From Flavonifractor sp. An82 (GTDB taxonomy: Bacteria; Bacillota; Clostridia; Oscillospirales; Oscillospiraceae), in contig NZ_NFHG01000013.1 of NCBI RefSeq assembly GCF_002159265.1, positions 34,081-98,080 of the forward strand: 64,000 bases of DNA, in the 5' to 3' direction. Position 1 is the first letter of the stretch, and each line of letters begins with the position of its first letter. This document shows positions 42,844-51,452 of the stretch, in pieces. Position numbers and translations under genes: made by a program. The notes below the pieces were generated by a model, which was not told the origin of the DNA, did no database searches, and saw nothing but the letters and a program-made list of their open reading frames with translations.

Positions 42844-44919
42844 CTATTTCAGGATGATAGGCAGACGAGCGCCCAGGCGGGAGAGCAGTTCGTTGGCAAT
42901 GGTACCGCACTGGACGGCCACCTCCTCCGCCCTCAGAACAGTATCCCCGTCGGTGCCGATAAGGGTGACCATATCGCCGGGAGCGGCCTGAGGCAGGTGA
43001 GTGACATCCACCAGCAGCTGATCCATGCACATCCGGCCCACCATGGGGCAGAAGGTGCCCCGGATGAGTACCCGGCCGCCCTGCTGAGTGAGGGCGCGGG
43101 GCAGACCGTCGGCGTAGCCTATGGTGACCACCGCCAGACGGGTGTCTTGCTCCGCCCGGAAGGCCAGACCGTAGCCCGCCCCGTCGCCTGGCGGGATGGT
43201 GCGCACCGAGGCCACCCGGGCCCGGAGGGCCAGGGCGGGGCGAAGCTCCAGGGGGTGGAGAACGGGGGTCAGATCGCTGGCCACGCCATAGAGGGCGATA
43301 CCTGCCCGCACATAGCGGCAGGGCTGGGGCGGAAGGTTCCAGAGACCGTAGCTGGCCTGAATGTGGACGGCTCCGGGGTCATAACCCTGTTCCTTCATCC
43401 AGCGGACAGCGGCATAGAAGCGGTCCAGCTGCCCCTGGGTGAAGGCCATGTCCGCCGGGGCCAGACTGTCAGAGACGCACAGGTGAGAAAAGACGCCGCT
43501 GATGCGGAGGGTGGGCAGGGCGTACAGCCGGGCGATGGCGTCGTGTTCTTCGGCGGGAATGCCCAGGCGGTGCATGCCGGTGTCCAGAGCCAGGTGGACC
43601 TGCACCGGGATGCCCTGGGCGGCCAGAGCCAGACCGTGGGCCTCGTCCGCCACCGTCTGGGTCAGCCGCCAGCGGCGGAGCAGGGGGGCCTCCTCCGGCG
43701 GAGTATAGCCCAAAATCAGAATGGTGCCGCCCACCCCGTGGCGGCGCAGGGCGATCCCCTCCGCCAGACAGGCCACCGCAAAGGCGTCCACCCCGGCCCG
43801 CCGCAGAATGCGGGCGGTGCTGACACCGCCGTGGCCGTAGGCCTCCGCTTTCACCACCGCCATCAGGGAGCAGCCGGAGGGCAGGGCCTCACTCAGTACC
43901 CGGGCGTTGTGGATCAGGGCGTTTCGATCCACCTCCCGCCAGGCCCGGGCGGTGGGGGAAGGACGCAGGGGGCGCAGACGGTCCAGAACCAGACCGGCGC
44001 AGAGGGTGACCAGCACCACGGCGCAGAAGTGGCCTATGCTGTTATGGACAAAAGGCCCTTCCAGATGGAGCAGCTCCGCCCCGCCCCGTACCGCCACGAT
44101 GGACCAGGGATGGAGCAGATAGACCAGCAGGGAGAGCCGCCTGGCCCCCTGGTCCCGGCCCTGATTGACGGACTGCAAAAGGGCAAAGAGAAAGATCATG
44201 CAGAGGGGCAGGGCCAGATACATACTGTCATGGCGCTGGACGCCCAGATTATGGAGCAGCAATCCCTCCGCCGTCATGGCGGCCATACAGAGCAGGAAGC
44301 CTGTCCCGGCGTCCCGGCGGCTCAGACGCACATCTGCCGCCCCCAGCAGTACAAAGAGAGGAACAAAAAACAGGCCGTTTCTGGTGTAGGAGCTGAGGAA
44401 AAACAGCCCGTCGTAGCACGGTTCCAGAATGGGGACCTGGGAAACCAGTCCGTAATAGCTGTCCCCGCCCACACCGATCAGGTAGAGCAGACCGGCCAGG
44501 GTCAGGGCGGCGGGCATGCCCATCCGGGCCAGCAGCCGGGCCAGGGGTACCCCCAGCAGCAGGGCGGGGAAGTACCACAGGTGGTAGAAGGTGCCGTCGG
44601 TCAGCAGCGCTTTGATCCATCCCCAGCCGGAGGGGCTGCCGGTATACCAGTTCAGAGGCAGGTAAAGGGCGATGGACAGGCCGTAGAGCAGCAGGGTCTT
44701 GCGCCAGAAGCGGCCCAGGGAGCGCCACTGGCCCGCCGCCAGGAAATGGCCGCTGACCATGAGGAAGAAGGGGACGGCTACCCGGCAGAAGACGCGGGTC
44801 AGTACAAAATCCCCCAACGGGGTGATGGAGTCCAGGGGAGAGGTGTGGATACACACCACCATAAGGGCGGCCATCAGACGGAAGCGGTCCAGCGCCGGTC
44901 CGTGCAGGCGGGTACTCAC
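42844..44919 (-). CDS. vanT: VanT-type membrane serine racemase (acyltransferase_3 + racemase fusion)
   Basis: A 691-residue fusion. Residues 1-320 form about ten membrane helices of the acyltransferase-3 type, thought to bring in serine; residues 325-691 are an alanine-racemase fold with the PLP lysine at 357 (AVVKAEAYGHGG) and catalytic tyrosine near 583 (GAGYGLAF). At residue 676, in GTIANELLSRLG, an asparagine replaces the tyrosine normal in alanine racemases (GT..YE), the change described as diagnostic of VanT serine racemases. Expected role: L- to D-serine for D-Ala-D-Ser precursors. GTG start overlaps the vanXY stop (GTGA). VanT-G is about 712 residues, so length fits. Confidence 0.88.
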   Translation of the reverse strand: MSTRLHGPALDRFRLMAALMVVCIHTSPLDSITPLGDFVLTRVFCRVAVPFFLMVSGHFLAAGQWRSLGRFWRKTLLLYGLSIALYLPLNWYTGSPSGWGWIKALLTDGTFYHLWYFPALLLGVPLARLLARMGMPAALTLAGLLYLIGVGGDSYYGLVSQVPILEPCYDGLFFLSSYTRNGLFFVPLFVLLGAADVRLSRRDAGTGFLLCMAAMTAEGLLLHNLGVQRHDSMYLALPLCMIFLFALLQSVNQGRDQGARRLSLLVYLLHPWSIVAVRGGAELLHLEGPFVHNSIGHFCAVVLVTLCAGLVLDRLRPLRPSPTARAWREVDRNALIHNARVLSEALPSGCSLMAVVKAEAYGHGGVSTARILRRAGVDAFAVACLAEGIALRRHGVGGTILILGYTPPEEAPLLRRWRLTQTVADEAHGLALAAQGIPVQVHLALDTGMHRLGIPAEEHDAIARLYALPTLRISGVFSHLCVSDSLAPADMAFTQGQLDRFYAAVRWMKEQGYDPGAVHIQASYGLWNLPPQPCRYVRAGIALYGVASDLTPVLHPLELRPALALRARVASVRTIPPGDGAGYGLAFRAEQDTRLAVVTIGYADGLPRALTQQGGRVLIRGTFCPMVGRMCMDQLLVDVTHLPQAAPGDMVTLIGTDGDTVLRAEEVAVQCGTIANELLSRLGARLPIILK

Positions 44920-45659
44920 GGCGTATCCCTCCAGACCGTCAGGATAAAGCCCCCCACATTGTCGCCGGAGATCTGGCAGCGGCCATCGGGCAGGGGGAGG
45001 TCCATGGCTTCCTGGAGGCAGGGCAGGTAGGTGATGCGCACCTTCCGGCCGTGTTCCTCCAGGTTGATGGGGGTATTTCGCTGCACAAAGGCCCGGTATT
45101 CTTCCAGGCAGAGGTCGTTTTCCTCCATCAGACGGGCGTGAGGCACCCCCACATAGCGGAAGTGCCAGGGTTCTTCGGCGATGCCGGTAAGGGCCTCCTT
45201 ATGCCGTTTGTAGCGCTGGACAAAGCCGTATCGGGCAGCCTGCCGCCGGAAGCGTCCGCATACGCCGTCCTCGGGGAAGTGGGGGCGGATGAAATCGATC
45301 TCAGGGGCGGCCAGAGCCAGATCCATGGCCAGACCAGTCTGGTGCTCGCTGCATCCGGGCAGGGCCACATACTGCCGGGTAAATGACTCTCCCTCAGTCT
45401 TTATAGTGTCGTCCCAGATGGCCTGCTGTTGGTCCTGACTGCGCCAGCCGGAGACCGGCACGATGGCACCGGCGGGGTCCACCTCCTGGAGCAGGGCAGA
45501 CAGCAGACGGGCGGCCTGCCGCTCCATGGTGATCTGAGGATAGCGGGAGTCCGGCGGGACCAGATAGGGTTGGGCCGGGTCACGGAGGGGGTGGCGGGCA
45601 TTGACCAGGATCAGGGGACCGGCGGAAATCCGGTCAGGGCATAGGGTGACGGTCCTCAT
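44916..45659 (-). CDS. VanXY-type D,D-dipeptidase/carboxypeptidase
   Basis: A 247-residue zinc D,D-peptidase of the VanY/VanX family, without a signal peptide, so cytoplasmic as in VanXY. Zinc ligands are read as H106 and D113 (SEHQTGLAMD) and H166, with catalytic E163 (EEPWHFRYVG). In D-Ala-D-Ser systems this enzyme removes D-Ala-D-Ala dipeptide and trims D-Ala-ended precursors. The start overlaps the ligase stop by 4 nt (ATGA). Length is near the ~254 residues recalled for VanXY-G. A plain housekeeping VanY-like carboxypeptidase cannot be excluded by sequence alone. Confidence 0.82.
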   Translation of the reverse strand: MRTVTLCPDRISAGPLILVNARHPLRDPAQPYLVPPDSRYPQITMERQAARLLSALLQEVDPAGAIVPVSGWRSQDQQQAIWDDTIKTEGESFTRQYVALPGCSEHQTGLAMDLALAAPEIDFIRPHFPEDGVCGRFRRQAARYGFVQRYKRHKEALTGIAEEPWHFRYVGVPHARLMEENDLCLEEYRAFVQRNTPINLEEHGRKVRITYLPCLQEAMDLPLPDGRCQISGDNVGGFILTVWRDTP

Positions 45660-46693
45660 GCCTCCACCCCCGTCTCGATGATCCGGGTGAGCAGGGTGGG
45701 GAAATCCAGGCCGATGCCCTTCATCATATTGGGGTAGCGGCTGTGGGAGGTGAAGCCGGGGATGGTGTTGACCTCGTTGAATACTACCTGGCCGTCGGAG
45801 GTGAGGAAGAGGTCCACCCGGGCAAAGACCCGACAATCCAGGGCCCGGTAGATGATGCGGGCGGCCTCCTGAACACGGGCGGCCTGCTCCGGTGTGATGC
45901 GGGCCGGGCAGTGGATGGCGGAGGTCTTCAGGGTATATTTTTCCTCAAAGTCAAAGAAGCCCCGGGTCAGCTCGATCTCATCCACCAGGCCCACGGTGAG
46001 GTCCTGGTTTCCCAGCACTGCGCACCCCACCTCAAAGCCGTCGATGGCCTCCTCCAGCAGCAGCTCCCGGTCGTTGGCAAAGGCGTCGGCCACCGCCTCG
46101 CCCAGCTGGTCCGGAGCGGTGACCCGGGTGACGCCGAAGGAGGAACCCGCCCGCACCGGCTTGACAAACAGGGGGTAGCCCAGCCGGGCAGCGGCCTCCT
46201 CGATGGCGCTCAGGGGCGCACCCTGATGGAAGAGTGCACTGCGGGGGACGAGAACACCAGCCAGCTGGGCCAGCTTGTGGGCCCGGTCCTTGTCCATGCA
46301 CAGGGCGCTGGACAGGCAGCCGCAGCCGATGAGGGGGGCGCCGGTCAGCTCCAGCAGGCCCTGGACCGTGCCGTCCTCCCCGTTTTTGCCGTGGAGCACG
46401 GGGAAGGCGGCGTCAAAGTCCAGCCGCTGGTCGGAGCCGTCCAGCAGCAGAAGCTGGGGCGTGCCGAAGTCCGGGGACAGGGTACAGCTGACACAGCAGT
46501 CCTGATGCCAGGTGTCGTCCTCCAGCCGGTCCAGAGGACCGGAGTAGTGGAGCCAGTGCCCCTGCCGGGTGATGCCCACCATCAGAGGACGGTAGCGGGC
46601 CCGGTCCAGGTTGGACAGCACCGCATGGGCCGATTGCAGGGAGACGCCGTATTCCGTGGAGCGTCCGCCGAACAGTACCAGAATTGTTTTCAT
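45656..46693 (-). CDS. VanG/VanC-type D-alanine--D-serine ligase
   Basis: ATP-grasp ligase of 345 residues (VanG about 349). Its omega-loop region reads FFDFEEKYTLKTSAIHCPA (246-264): the EKY pattern with following L..S.I is that of D-Ala-D-Ser ligases, while D-Ala-D-Ala ligases usually read YD.EAKY and D-Ala-D-Lac ligases lack the tyrosine. Other motifs: HGKNGEDGTVQG (101-112) and FNEVNTIPGFT (305-315). ATG 46693 has GGGAGG upstream. First gene of a three-gene overlapping operon with vanXY and vanT. It could also be the sole Ddl of the cell if no other ligase exists. Confidence 0.83.
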   Translation of the reverse strand: MKTILVLFGGRSTEYGVSLQSAHAVLSNLDRARYRPLMVGITRQGHWLHYSGPLDRLEDDTWHQDCCVSCTLSPDFGTPQLLLLDGSDQRLDFDAAFPVLHGKNGEDGTVQGLLELTGAPLIGCGCLSSALCMDKDRAHKLAQLAGVLVPRSALFHQGAPLSAIEEAAARLGYPLFVKPVRAGSSFGVTRVTAPDQLGEAVADAFANDRELLLEEAIDGFEVGCAVLGNQDLTVGLVDEIELTRGFFDFEEKYTLKTSAIHCPARITPEQAARVQEAARIIYRALDCRVFARVDLFLTSDGQVVFNEVNTIPGFTSHSRYPNMMKGIGLDFPTLLTRIIETGVEA

Positions 46694-46709
46694 GCCAAAA
46701 TCCTCCCAA

Positions 46710-46751
46710 AAGGCAAAACGCCTTGTTCTGATAACAAAATGGTACCAGAAC
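46710..46751 (-). promoter_or_regulatory. two stacked hairpins in the leader of the van-type operon
   Basis: On the minus strand a 9-bp stem (46743-46751 with 46725-46733) is followed without gap by a 5-bp stem (46720-46724 with 46710-46714) and TTTT, ending just before the GGGAGG of the ligase. It could be an attenuator or hide the ribosome binding site. Confidence 0.5.
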
Positions 46752-46858
46752 AGGGCGCATACTGTTTTTCCTTTTCCTTTCGCCGGGCTGTCAGAATTAC
46801 GGCAAAATTCTTTCAAGTTTCTGAAGAGGACGGGGAGGGGAAGATTCTGCATCCACTC

Positions 46859-46887
46859 TTGTATTTCGGAACCTGCAAGTATATAAT
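46859..46887 (+). promoter_or_regulatory. promoter of the Lrp-aminotransferase-thrH unit
   Basis: TTGTAT (46859-46864) and TATAAT (46882-46887), spacer 17 bp; a second TATAAT lies at 46892-46897. Confidence 0.75.
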
Positions 46888-46954
46888 ATTTTATAATAGG
46901 CCTTTTTTACAGACCTGTGTGAATTGCTGAATTTATGAAGGAGGGAGCACAGCT

Positions 46955-47431
46955 ATGAAATTGCTCCAGCTTTTGGAACAAGATTGTACCCTGACTCCGG
47001 AGCAGCTGGCCTCCATGGCGGATATGTCCGTGGAGGAAGTGAAGGCTGCCATCAAGCGCTATGAAGAGGAAAAGATCATCCTGGGCTACAAGGCCATCGT
47101 GGACTGGGACCGCACCGACCGTGAGGCGGTCACCGCCCTCATCGAGGTCAAGGTGACCCCCCAGCGGGGCGAGGGCTTCGACCGGGTGGCCGAGCGGATC
47201 TACCAGTATGACGAGGTGGAGAGCGTCTATCTCATGAGCGGCGCCTACGACCTGACCGTCATCATCTCCGGCCGCACCCTGAAGGAAGTGGCCCAGTTTG
47301 TGGGGGAGCGCCTGTCCACCCTGGAGGACGTGACGGGCACCGCCACCCATTTTATCCTGCATAAATATAAGGAAAAGCATCTGATCTTTGAAAAGCAGGA
47401 GAAGCAGCCGAAGGAGTGGATTTTCTCATGA
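46955..47431 (+). CDS. Lrp/AsnC-family regulator
   Basis: A 158-residue regulator: N-terminal helix-turn-helix (LTPEQLASMADMSVEEVKAAIKRYEEEKII) and a C-terminal RAM ligand-binding domain (IEVKVTPQRGEGFDRVAERI, VYLMSGAYDLTVII). Such proteins sense amino acids. It overlaps the aminotransferase gene by 4 nt (ATGA) and is transcribed away from the van-type operon, so the shared 261-bp region may be controlled by it on both sides. Confidence 0.9.
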   Translation: MKLLQLLEQDCTLTPEQLASMADMSVEEVKAAIKRYEEEKIILGYKAIVDWDRTDREAVTALIEVKVTPQRGEGFDRVAERIYQYDEVESVYLMSGAYDLTVIISGRTLKEVAQFVGERLSTLEDVTGTATHFILHKYKEKHLIFEKQEKQPKEWIFS

Positions 47432-48621
47432 ACTACGACGAAATACTGTGTCAGCGCATTCAGGATATCAAGCCCTCCGGCATCCGGCGCTTTTTCGACA
47501 TTTTGGAGGAGATGAAGGACGCCATCTCCCTGGGCATCGGCGAGCCCGACTTCGTCACCCCCTGGCACATCCGGGATGCCGGCATCTATTCCCTGGAGAA
47601 GGGCTTTACCAAGTATACCGGCAACGCCGGTATGGCGGAGCTGCGGCGGGAGATCGCCGCCTACCTGGCCCGCCGTTTTGACCTGCACTATGACTTTGCC
47701 AGCCAGATCGTGGTCACCGTGGGCGGCAGTGAGGCCATTGACCTGACCCTGCGCTGCCTGCTCAATCCCGGCGACGAGGTCATCGTGCCCGTGCCCTCCT
47801 TTGTGTGCTACGGCCCTCTGGCCTCCATGGCCGGCGGTACCCCCGTCTATGTGGAGCTGAAGGCGGAGAATGAGTTCCGGCTCACCCCGGAGCAGCTGCG
47901 CGCCGCCATCACCCCCCGCACCAAGGTGCTGGTGCTCCCCTTCCCCTCCAACCCCACCGGCGGCATCATGGGCCGGGAGGACCTGGAGGCCATTGCCGAG
48001 GTACTGCGGGGCACCAACATCATGGTGCTCTCCGACGAGATTTACGCCGAGCTGACCTACGGCCAGCACCACGTGTCCATGGCCAATCTGCCCGACATGT
48101 ACGACCGCACCATTGTGGTCAACGGCTTCTCCAAGAGCCATGCCATGACCGGCTGGCGTATGGGCTATGTCTGCGGGCCCGCCCCCATCATCAAGCAGAT
48201 GCTCAAGCTGCACCAGTTCGGCATCATGTCTGCACCCACCGTCAGCCAGTACGCCGCCATTGAGGCCATGCGCAACGGCGACAAGGACATCGAGCACATG
48301 CGGGACGAGTACGATGGCCGCCGCCGCTACCTGGTGGAGGGCCTGCGCCGCATCGGCCTGCCCTGCTTTGAGCCCAGAGGGGCTTTCTATGTGTTCCCCG
48401 ACATCCGGGGCACCGGACTGAGCTCCGATGAGTTCTGCGAGCGCTTCTTGATGGAGGAGAAGGTGGCCGTCATTGCCGGCTCCGCTTTCGGCCCCGGCGG
48501 CGAGGGCTTTGTCCGCTGCTGCTACGCCACCTCCATGAAGGATATTGCCGAGGCACTCACCCGTATGGATAACTTCCTGACCAACCTGCGCAAGAAGCAG
48601 GGCAGGGCCCAGGAGGAATAA
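47428..48621 (+). CDS. class I/II PLP aminotransferase
   Basis: A 397-residue fold-type I aminotransferase. LGIGEPDFVTPWHI at the N-terminus, VLPFPSNPTGGIMG, DEIYAEL and the PLP lysine in NGFSKSHAMTGWRMGY are clear. The exact substrate is not decidable: aspartate, aromatic and alanine aminotransferases share these motifs. ATG 47428 is chosen over GTG 47416 because it makes an ATGA overlap with the Lrp gene. Cotranscribed with Lrp and thrH. Confidence 0.9.
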   Translation: MNYDEILCQRIQDIKPSGIRRFFDILEEMKDAISLGIGEPDFVTPWHIRDAGIYSLEKGFTKYTGNAGMAELRREIAAYLARRFDLHYDFASQIVVTVGGSEAIDLTLRCLLNPGDEVIVPVPSFVCYGPLASMAGGTPVYVELKAENEFRLTPEQLRAAITPRTKVLVLPFPSNPTGGIMGREDLEAIAEVLRGTNIMVLSDEIYAELTYGQHHVSMANLPDMYDRTIVVNGFSKSHAMTGWRMGYVCGPAPIIKQMLKLHQFGIMSAPTVSQYAAIEAMRNGDKDIEHMRDEYDGRRRYLVEGLRRIGLPCFEPRGAFYVFPDIRGTGLSSDEFCERFLMEEKVAVIAGSAFGPGGEGFVRCCYATSMKDIAEALTRMDNFLTNLRKKQGRAQEE

Positions 48622-48633
48622 GGAGGAGAGGAT

Positions 48634-49236
48634 ATGTACATCACCTGTCTGGACATGGAGGGTGTCCTGGTCCCTGAGATCTGGATCGCCTTTGCAGAGG
48701 CCACCGGCATCCCGGAGCTGCGCCGCACCACCCGGGACGAGCCCGACTACAACAAGCTGATGAAGTTCCGCCTGGGTATTCTGAAGGAGCACGGCCTGGG
48801 CCTGAAGGAGATCCAGCAGACCATCGCCGGCATCGATCCCCTGCCCGGGGCCAAGGAATTTTTGGACGAGCTGCGCTCTTTCAGTCAGGTGATCATCCTC
48901 AGCGATACCTTTGAGCAGTTTGCCCAGCCCCTGATGAAGAAGCTGGGCTGGCCCACCCTGTTCTGCAACACCCTGGAGGTGGCCCCCGACGGGGAGATCA
49001 CCGGCTTCAGGATGCGCTGCCCCCAGTCCAAGCTGACCACAGTAAAGGCCCTCCAGTCCATCGGCTATGACACCATTGCCGCCGGGGACAGCTTCAACGA
49101 CCTGGGTATGATCCAGGCCAGCAAGGCGGGCTTCCTGTTCAAGAGTACCGCCCAGATCAAGGCCGACCATCCTGAGCTGCCCGCCTATGAGGAGTTCGGC
49201 GACCTGCTGGCCGCCATCCGCAAGGCCATGGACTGA
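48634..49236 (+). CDS. thrH: ThrH-type phosphoserine phosphatase / homoserine phosphotransferase
   Basis: HAD-family enzyme of 200 residues. The nucleophile motif is DMEGVLVPE near residue 7, with DxE in place of the usual DxD, as in ThrH. IILSDTFEQFAQP and AAGDSFNDLGMI are motifs II and IV. ThrH makes serine from phosphoserine and can pass phosphate to homoserine. It sits 12 bp after the aminotransferase, suggesting a serine-forming pair, although the aminotransferase is not SerC. Confidence 0.85.
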   Translation: MYITCLDMEGVLVPEIWIAFAEATGIPELRRTTRDEPDYNKLMKFRLGILKEHGLGLKEIQQTIAGIDPLPGAKEFLDELRSFSQVIILSDTFEQFAQPLMKKLGWPTLFCNTLEVAPDGEITGFRMRCPQSKLTTVKALQSIGYDTIAAGDSFNDLGMIQASKAGFLFKSTAQIKADHPELPAYEEFGDLLAAIRKAMD

Positions 49237-49274
49237 GTACGCCCCAAACTTCATGCCTGAAAAGAGTGAGCGAT

Positions 49275-50549
49275 ATGCTGCACCAATTTGACCAGCTGGC
49301 CTTCCGGCCGGCCGACATCCTGCTGCCCCGGGACTGCGAGTACCGCAAGTGGTCGGTGGTGGCCTGCGATCAGTATACCTCCCAGCCGGATTACTGGCAG
49401 CGGGTGGAGGAATATGTGGGCTCCGCCCCCTCCGCTCTGCGGCTCATCCTGCCGGAGAGCTGCCTGGACGGCCCCAACGTGGAGACCGACATCATGGATG
49501 TAAACAACACCATGACCCGCTACCTGCGGGAGGAGCGCTTTGAGGAGTACCCCAACGCCCTCATCTATGTGGAGCGGCGGCTGGACAACCTGAAGGTGCG
49601 CCGGGGCCTGGTGGGTATGGTGGATCTGGAGCAGTACGACTATGAGCCAGGCTCCGGAGCCGCCGTGCGCGCCACCGAGGGCACCGTCATGTCCCGGATC
49701 CCGCCCCGGGTGGCGGTGCGCAAGAACGCCCCATTGGAGCTGCCCCATGTGATGTTGCTGGCAGACGATCCCGGCAAGACGGTGATCGAGCCCCTGGCTG
49801 CCCGCAAGGACAGAATGCGGAAGGTGTACGACTTCGACCTGATGGAGCGGGGGGGACATATTGCCGGTTGGCTGCTGGACGAGGAGAGCATGGCCCTGGT
49901 GGCCGACGCCCTGTCTGCCCTGGCCCAGCCCGACGCATTCCGGGCCAAATACGGCTCGGACAACGTGATGGCCTTTGCCGTGGGCGACGGCAACCACTCC
50001 CTGGCCACCGCTAAGGAGTGCTACGAGCGGCAGAAGAAGCTGATGCCCAGGGAGCACTGGGACAGCCTGCCCGCCCGCTTCGCCCTGTGCGAGCTGGTGA
50101 ACCTCCACGACCCGGCCATGGAGTTTGAGGCCATCCACCGGGTACTCTTCGGCGTGGAGCCGGAGAACGTAGTGGAGGCCCTGCTGAAAGCCTTCCCCGG
50201 CGCTTTCCGTGGGGAAGGGGACGGACATGTGCTGCGCTACCTTCATGCCGGCGGGCAGGGGGCGGTGACGGTACCCAATCCCGCCGCTCAGCTGGAGGTG
50301 GGTACCCTCCAGCCCTTCCTGGATACCTATGTGAAGGAGCACGGCGGACGTATTGACTACATCCACGGGGCGGACGTGGCCCGCGCGCTGGCAGCCCGGC
50401 CGGGCAATCTGGCCTTCCTGCTGCCTGCCATGGGGAAGGAACAGCTCTTCCCCACGGTGATCCACGACGGTGCGCTGCCCCGCAAGACCTTCTCCATGGG
50501 CGAGGCCCATGACAAGCGCTTCTACCTGGAGGCGCGCAAGATCCGATAA
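49275..50549 (+). CDS. DUF1015 family protein
   Basis: A 424-residue cytoplasmic protein of the DUF1015 family; AFAVGDGNHSLATAKECYE is the most conserved stretch. Function is not established. In other clostridia the family lies beside serA and serC, which fits the ThrH neighbour here. ATG 49275 is preferred; a GTG three codons upstream is also in frame. It runs 38 bp after thrH and 11 bp before ispE. Confidence 0.85.
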   Translation: MLHQFDQLAFRPADILLPRDCEYRKWSVVACDQYTSQPDYWQRVEEYVGSAPSALRLILPESCLDGPNVETDIMDVNNTMTRYLREERFEEYPNALIYVERRLDNLKVRRGLVGMVDLEQYDYEPGSGAAVRATEGTVMSRIPPRVAVRKNAPLELPHVMLLADDPGKTVIEPLAARKDRMRKVYDFDLMERGGHIAGWLLDEESMALVADALSALAQPDAFRAKYGSDNVMAFAVGDGNHSLATAKECYERQKKLMPREHWDSLPARFALCELVNLHDPAMEFEAIHRVLFGVEPENVVEALLKAFPGAFRGEGDGHVLRYLHAGGQGAVTVPNPAAQLEVGTLQPFLDTYVKEHGGRIDYIHGADVARALAARPGNLAFLLPAMGKEQLFPTVIHDGALPRKTFSMGEAHDKRFYLEARKIR

Positions 50550-50560
50550 GGAGGGGTCCC

Positions 50561-51442
50561 ATGGCGGTCCTGGAGGTCAAGGCCTATGCCAAACTGAATC
50601 TGTCCCTGGATGTGCTGGGAAAGCGGCCTGACGGCTACCACGATATGCGCATGGTGATGCAGACGGTGAGCCTCAGCGACGACATCCGTCTGGAAACCGG
50701 CACCGGGCGGCCCCTGCGCATGGAGAGCAATCTGGGTTTCCTGCCTGCCAACGAGAGCAACCTGGCCGCTGCTGCTGCCCTGCGGCTGTGCGAGGCGGCG
50801 GGGGCGGACGCCGGTGGGCTGTCCATTGATCTGGAGAAGACCATCCCGGTATGCGCCGGGCTGGCGGGGGGCAGCGCCGACGCTGCCGCCGTGCTCCGGG
50901 GGATGAACAAGCTGCTGGGCCTGGGACTGCCCGGGGAGCGGCTGGAGGAGATCGGGGCGCTGGTGGGCTCCGACGTGCCATACTGTGTCCGGGGCGGTAC
51001 TGTCCTGGCGGAGGGCCGGGGAGAGATCCTCACAGACCTGCCCCTCTTGCCCCACTGCCTGGTGGTGCTGTGCAAGCCCGCCTTTTCGGTGTCCACACCG
51101 GAACTGTTCCGCAGTCTGGACGGCTGCCGCATCCGCCGGCGGCCTGATACCGCCGGACTGCTGGCCGCCCTGGAGCAGGGGGATCTGCCGGGCGTAGCCC
51201 GGCGGATGTACAACGTCTTTGAGGACGCCCTCCCGGCCCGCCGGGCCCAGGAGATCGACGCCATCAAAAACGTCATGATCCAGCATGGGGCCCTGGGTGC
51301 CTCCATGAGCGGCACCGGCCCCACCGTGTTCGGCCTGTTTACCCAGCGGGAGGCGGCCCAGGGAGCCTGGGCGGCGCTGAAGGAGCAGTATCCGGAGACC
51401 TTCCTGGCGGAGCGCATGGGAAATCTGCTGGAGCAGGTATAA
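50561..51442 (+). CDS. ispE: 4-diphosphocytidyl-2-C-methyl-D-erythritol kinase
   Basis: Third committed step of the MEP isoprenoid pathway, phosphorylating CDP-methylerythritol. The 293-residue GHMP kinase has AYAKLNLSLDVLGKRPDGYH at the start, the IPVCAGLAGGSADAAA phosphate loop and a C-terminal LGASMSGTGPTVFG motif. It has GGAGG just upstream of ATG 50561 and lies 11 bp after the DUF1015 gene; next to spoIIR, as in several Firmicutes. Confidence 0.95.
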   Translation: MAVLEVKAYAKLNLSLDVLGKRPDGYHDMRMVMQTVSLSDDIRLETGTGRPLRMESNLGFLPANESNLAAAAALRLCEAAGADAGGLSIDLEKTIPVCAGLAGGSADAAAVLRGMNKLLGLGLPGERLEEIGALVGSDVPYCVRGGTVLAEGRGEILTDLPLLPHCLVVLCKPAFSVSTPELFRSLDGCRIRRRPDTAGLLAALEQGDLPGVARRMYNVFEDALPARRAQEIDAIKNVMIQHGALGASMSGTGPTVFGLFTQREAAQGAWAALKEQYPETFLAERMGNLLEQV

Positions 51443-51452
51443 AAGAGCAAAA

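Noticed and set aside
42529..45030. An 833-codon plus-strand frame across the van-type operon
   Set aside because: Shadow of vanT and vanXY; glutamine/glycine-rich without domain features. The minus-strand genes have motifs, overlaps and start sites.
42844..46693. Acquired vanA/vanB-type (D-Ala-D-Lac) resistance
   Set aside because: No VanH dehydrogenase, ligase omega loop keeps the EKY tyrosine, a VanT racemase is present, and no transposon or integrase lies nearby.
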